Positions 4,755 to 6,247 of a stretch of DNA of 6,247 nt are shown in pieces. Source of the DNA: Thermoflexales bacterium (GTDB lineage Bacteria; Chloroflexota; Anaerolineae; Fen-1058); contig JAUQXD010001305.1 of NCBI GenBank assembly GCA_030834835.1, forward strand, positions 1 to 6,247. Reading direction: 5' to 3'. Made by a program: the position numbers and the translations under genes. The notes beneath the pieces were generated by a model that was not told where the DNA came from, ran no database searches, and saw only the letters and a list, made by a program, of their open reading frames with translations. The stretch's first letter is position 1. Every line of letters begins with the position of its first letter.

Positions 4755-5498
4755 ATGAAGCAAATCCGATTCAGTCTGGCTTTAGTTTTGGCAGTGGCAC
4801 TATTGGGGTTGGGCCTGTTGCCGGCGGCTCAGCCGGCGGTCGCGCAGCAAGGCACTACCGTCACTTCAGCGGTCTTCTCCGTCTTCATAGCAAACCCCAG
4901 CGGGGAAACGGTGAACATTCGCCGGATAACCGTGCCCTGGATTGAGAGCACAGTGACGTGGGCCAGCTTCGGAAGTAGTTTTGTCCCACTTGTACCAAAC
5001 GTCTCTTTCGCATCTGATTCTGTCGGCTGGCACTCTGCTGATGTGACTGCTCTAGTTCAAGGGTGGCATGATGGAACCTTCCCGAACTACGGACTGGCAC
5101 TGGATGAGGGGAGCATTCCGTTCGCCGCCACGTTGTATCATGGCAGCGAATTTGCCACTCCGGAACTCCGGCCTCGCTTAGATGTGACCTATACCGTGGC
5201 GGGCGGGCCGCCTGTATTCACCAGCTACACCATTCAGCGTCCAAATGGCACTGTGAATGATGCGTATGTTTGGGCGCTCAATCCGACCACGAACTACAAT
5301 TATGAGGTTCTCTATACTGGCAATCTTGATGGCGGTGGCGCGAAGTATGCCTTGATTCAATTCGAGCGATTGCCCACCGCGGTCCAATTGCAGTCACTCA
5401 GCGCCCGATCGTCCGTTGCGCCCGAACTGGGGCTGGCGGCCGTCGGAATAGTGGGTGCCGCGGGTGCGGTCCTCTTGCGCCGCCGGCGTGAGCAATAG
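4755..5498 (+). CDS. Secreted, C-terminally anchored DNRLRE-type beta-sandwich protein (apparently permuted)
   Basis: The 247-aa protein begins with a clear Sec signal peptide (K2 and R5, hydrophobic 6-22, probable cleavage after A30 in AVA-QQ). Residues 33-148 match the C-terminal half of DNRLRE/CBM96-like domains: PWIESTVTW (61-69), GWHSADVTALVQGW (91-104), PNYGLALD (110-117), RPRLDVTY (139-146). Residues 168-207 resemble the N-terminal half of such a domain: NDAYVWALNPTTNYN, then YALIQFERLP. The halves therefore occur in reverse of the usual order. Residues 225-241 are a hydrophobic segment followed by RRRR, an anchor or sorting signal preceded by APE. AAGGA lies nine bases before ATG 4755, which selects this start over the ATG at 4713. 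A strong terminator follows, so it appears monocistronic. A role in the cell envelope or adhesion is likely; ligand unknown. Family call from remembered motifs. Confidence 0.78.
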   Translation: MKQIRFSLALVLAVALLGLGLLPAAQPAVAQQGTTVTSAVFSVFIANPSGETVNIRRITVPWIESTVTWASFGSSFVPLVPNVSFASDSVGWHSADVTALVQGWHDGTFPNYGLALDEGSIPFAATLYHGSEFATPELRPRLDVTYTVAGGPPVFTSYTIQRPNGTVNDAYVWALNPTTNYNYEVLYTGNLDGGGAKYALIQFERLPTAVQLQSLSARSSVAPELGLAAVGIVGAAGAVLLRRRREQ

Positions 5499-5525
5499 CA
5501 GCAGTCTTAACGACGATTGAATCAG

Positions 5526-5557
5526 CGACCACGCCGGATGTCCGGCGTGGTCGTTTT
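5526..5557 (+). terminator. Intrinsic terminator after the surface-protein gene
   Basis: Perfect 12-bp GC-rich arms CGACCACGCCGG (5526-5537) and CCGGCGTGGTCG (5542-5553) enclose ATGT and are followed at once by TTTT. The A-T closing the loop could extend the stem to 13 bp. It lies 28 bases after the stop codon, the classic Rho-independent position. Confidence 0.88.
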
Positions 5558-5598
5558 CGTGCGCTTCTCAATTAAGAACGGCTCGTTCCCATCAGGCC

Positions 5599-5616
5599 GG
5601 GCTTTGACAAAAGCCC
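5599..5616. repeat. Inverted repeat across the -35 box of the membrane-protein gene
   Basis: GGGCTTT-GACA-AAAGCCC forms 7-base perfect arms around a 4-base centre, enclosing the -35 hexamer. Its core GGCTTTGACAAAAG (5600-5613) is identical to 4526-4539, which overlaps the -35 of the prepilin peptidase promoter in the opposite orientation. It may be an operator or the result of a shared -35 context. Confidence 0.45.
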
Positions 5617-5632
5617 TGTCCCCCGCTAGAAT
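5604..5632 (+). promoter_or_regulatory. Strong sigma-70-type promoter with almost no leader
   Basis: TTGACA (5604-5609) and TAGAAT (5627-5632) are separated by 17 bases, near-perfect on every count. Only nine bases lie between the -10 box and the ATG at 5642, so the mRNA would start zero to three bases before the start codon. No ribosome site could fit in such a leader. Confidence 0.8.
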
Positions 5633-5641
5633 CCACGCGCT

Positions 5642-6247
5642 ATGATCGAACGCGCGACCTCCATCAACCGCGAGCGCCTCAGCGTGCTCGTCGGGCTGAT
5701 TGTCCTCAGCCTGAGCCTGCTGCCCCTCATCGAGTCGCCTGCCACCACCGGCGTGGGTACTTCGTTCCTGGGCACGCCGCTGCGACTGGAGTTTTCCGCC
5801 ACGACGTTTGTCTCGTTGCTGGCGGCCGCGCTGACCTGCGCGGGCATCGATACCCTGATGCGCGTCCACCCGCGCGTGCGGCGCGGTGAGGTCAACCGCA
5901 CCTTCCAATACTGGATTATCCCGGCGTTGACGGTGGTGGTGGCAGCGCAAATTCTCAGCAATGTGTCTGAGGCACGCACGTGGATCATCGGGTTGGCGTT
6001 GACGGGCGCGGTGTTATGGGCCGTAGCCGTCGCCGAGTACGCCGCGATCGATCCTGACGGGCCGACCGCCGGTCGCGCGCGGTTGTTTCTCAATGCGCTG
6101 GCCTATATCCTGGCGGTGCTGTTGTTTGGCCTGGTCTGGAATACGCGCGCGCGCAGCCTGATCAGCGCGACGGTGACACTGCTGGTGGCGGCCGGCCTGG
6201 CCTTCGATTTGTTATGGGCCACGCGCGCGGCGGCCGGCCGCGTGCTG
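5642..6247 (+). CDS. Multi-pass membrane protein of unknown function, N-terminal part (cut by window edge)
   Basis: An open frame of 202 codons runs to the window end without a stop. Hydrophobic segments lie near residues 13-30, 52-70, 88-106, 113-134, 148-166 and 173-193, so at least six membrane helices are expected. A basic loop (74-86, RVHPRVRRGEVNR) between helices 2 and 3 and the Arg-containing turn at 168-171 are probably cytoplasmic. I see no catalytic or transport signature. It resembles DUF5656-type proteins of Chloroflexota in its general pattern, but that is a weak recollection. The ATG at 5642 directly follows a strong promoter with no room for a ribosome site, so the start rests on the promoter position and the open frame. 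The preceding terminator separates it from the surface-protein gene, so it has its own transcription unit. Confidence 0.75.
   Translation, partial: MIERATSINRERLSVLVGLIVLSLSLLPLIESPATTGVGTSFLGTPLRLEFSATTFVSLLAAALTCAGIDTLMRVHPRVRRGEVNRTFQYWIIPALTVVVAAQILSNVSEARTWIIGLALTGAVLWAVAVAEYAAIDPDGPTAGRARLFLNALAYILAVLLFGLVWNTRARSLISATVTLLVAAGLAFDLLWATRAAAGRVL

Noticed and set aside
5522..6093. Reverse-strand open frames opposite the membrane-protein gene
   Set aside because: They are antisense to a frame with strong promoter and membrane-helix pattern; their translations are Arg/Thr/Ala-rich with no family features.

Overview
This 6.2-kb chromosomal segment most likely comes from an uncultured member of the Chloroflexota. 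That is inference from GC-rich coding sequence, a DNRLRE-type secreted beta-sandwich protein, an uncharacterised multi-pass membrane protein, and several degenerate short tandem repeats inside and beside genes. No rRNA, tRNA, CRISPR array, insertion sequence or phage gene was seen.

Layout. (1) Bases 1-257, minus strand: the N-terminal part of a TetR-family repressor, cut by the window edge. It has a near-consensus sigma-70 promoter (TTGACA, 16 bp, TATACT), and two identical-geometry palindromes TGACT-N3-AGTCA lie between the -10 box and the start codon, which suggests autorepression. (2) Bases 407-2269, plus strand: full-length mutL with the nicking-endonuclease motif. Its -10 box ends exactly 6 bases before the ATG, so the mRNA may be leaderless. 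The gene carries two repeat-derived in-frame segments: a 59-bp inverted repeat, and a block of 13 octamers plus 9 heptamers that makes up the interdomain linker. A 124-aa double zinc-ribbon protein follows, probably co-transcribed. (3) Bases 4471 down to 2737, minus strand: a tight three-gene operon of prepilin peptidase, small cupin and SRAP/YedK-like abasic-site protein. The first junction overlaps by one base (TAATG) and the second has a 5-base gap. (4) Bases 4755-5498, plus strand: a secreted, C-terminally anchored protein. It appears to hold the C-terminal half of a DNRLRE domain followed by the N-terminal half of one, an inverted (permuted) order. Its upstream region holds three 11-bp-phased direct repeats and a palindrome. 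A strong intrinsic terminator follows. (5) From 5642 to the window end, plus strand: a multi-pass membrane protein of unknown function behind a very good promoter with almost no 5' leader.

Functionally the window mixes genome maintenance (MutL for mismatch repair, SRAP for abasic-site protection) with envelope functions (prepilin peptidase, anchored surface protein, membrane protein). The strongest leads are the permuted surface domain, the frame-sensitive repeat block inside mutL, the doubled operator at tetR, the 11-bp-phased repeats upstream of the surface protein, and the short-leader promoter architecture.
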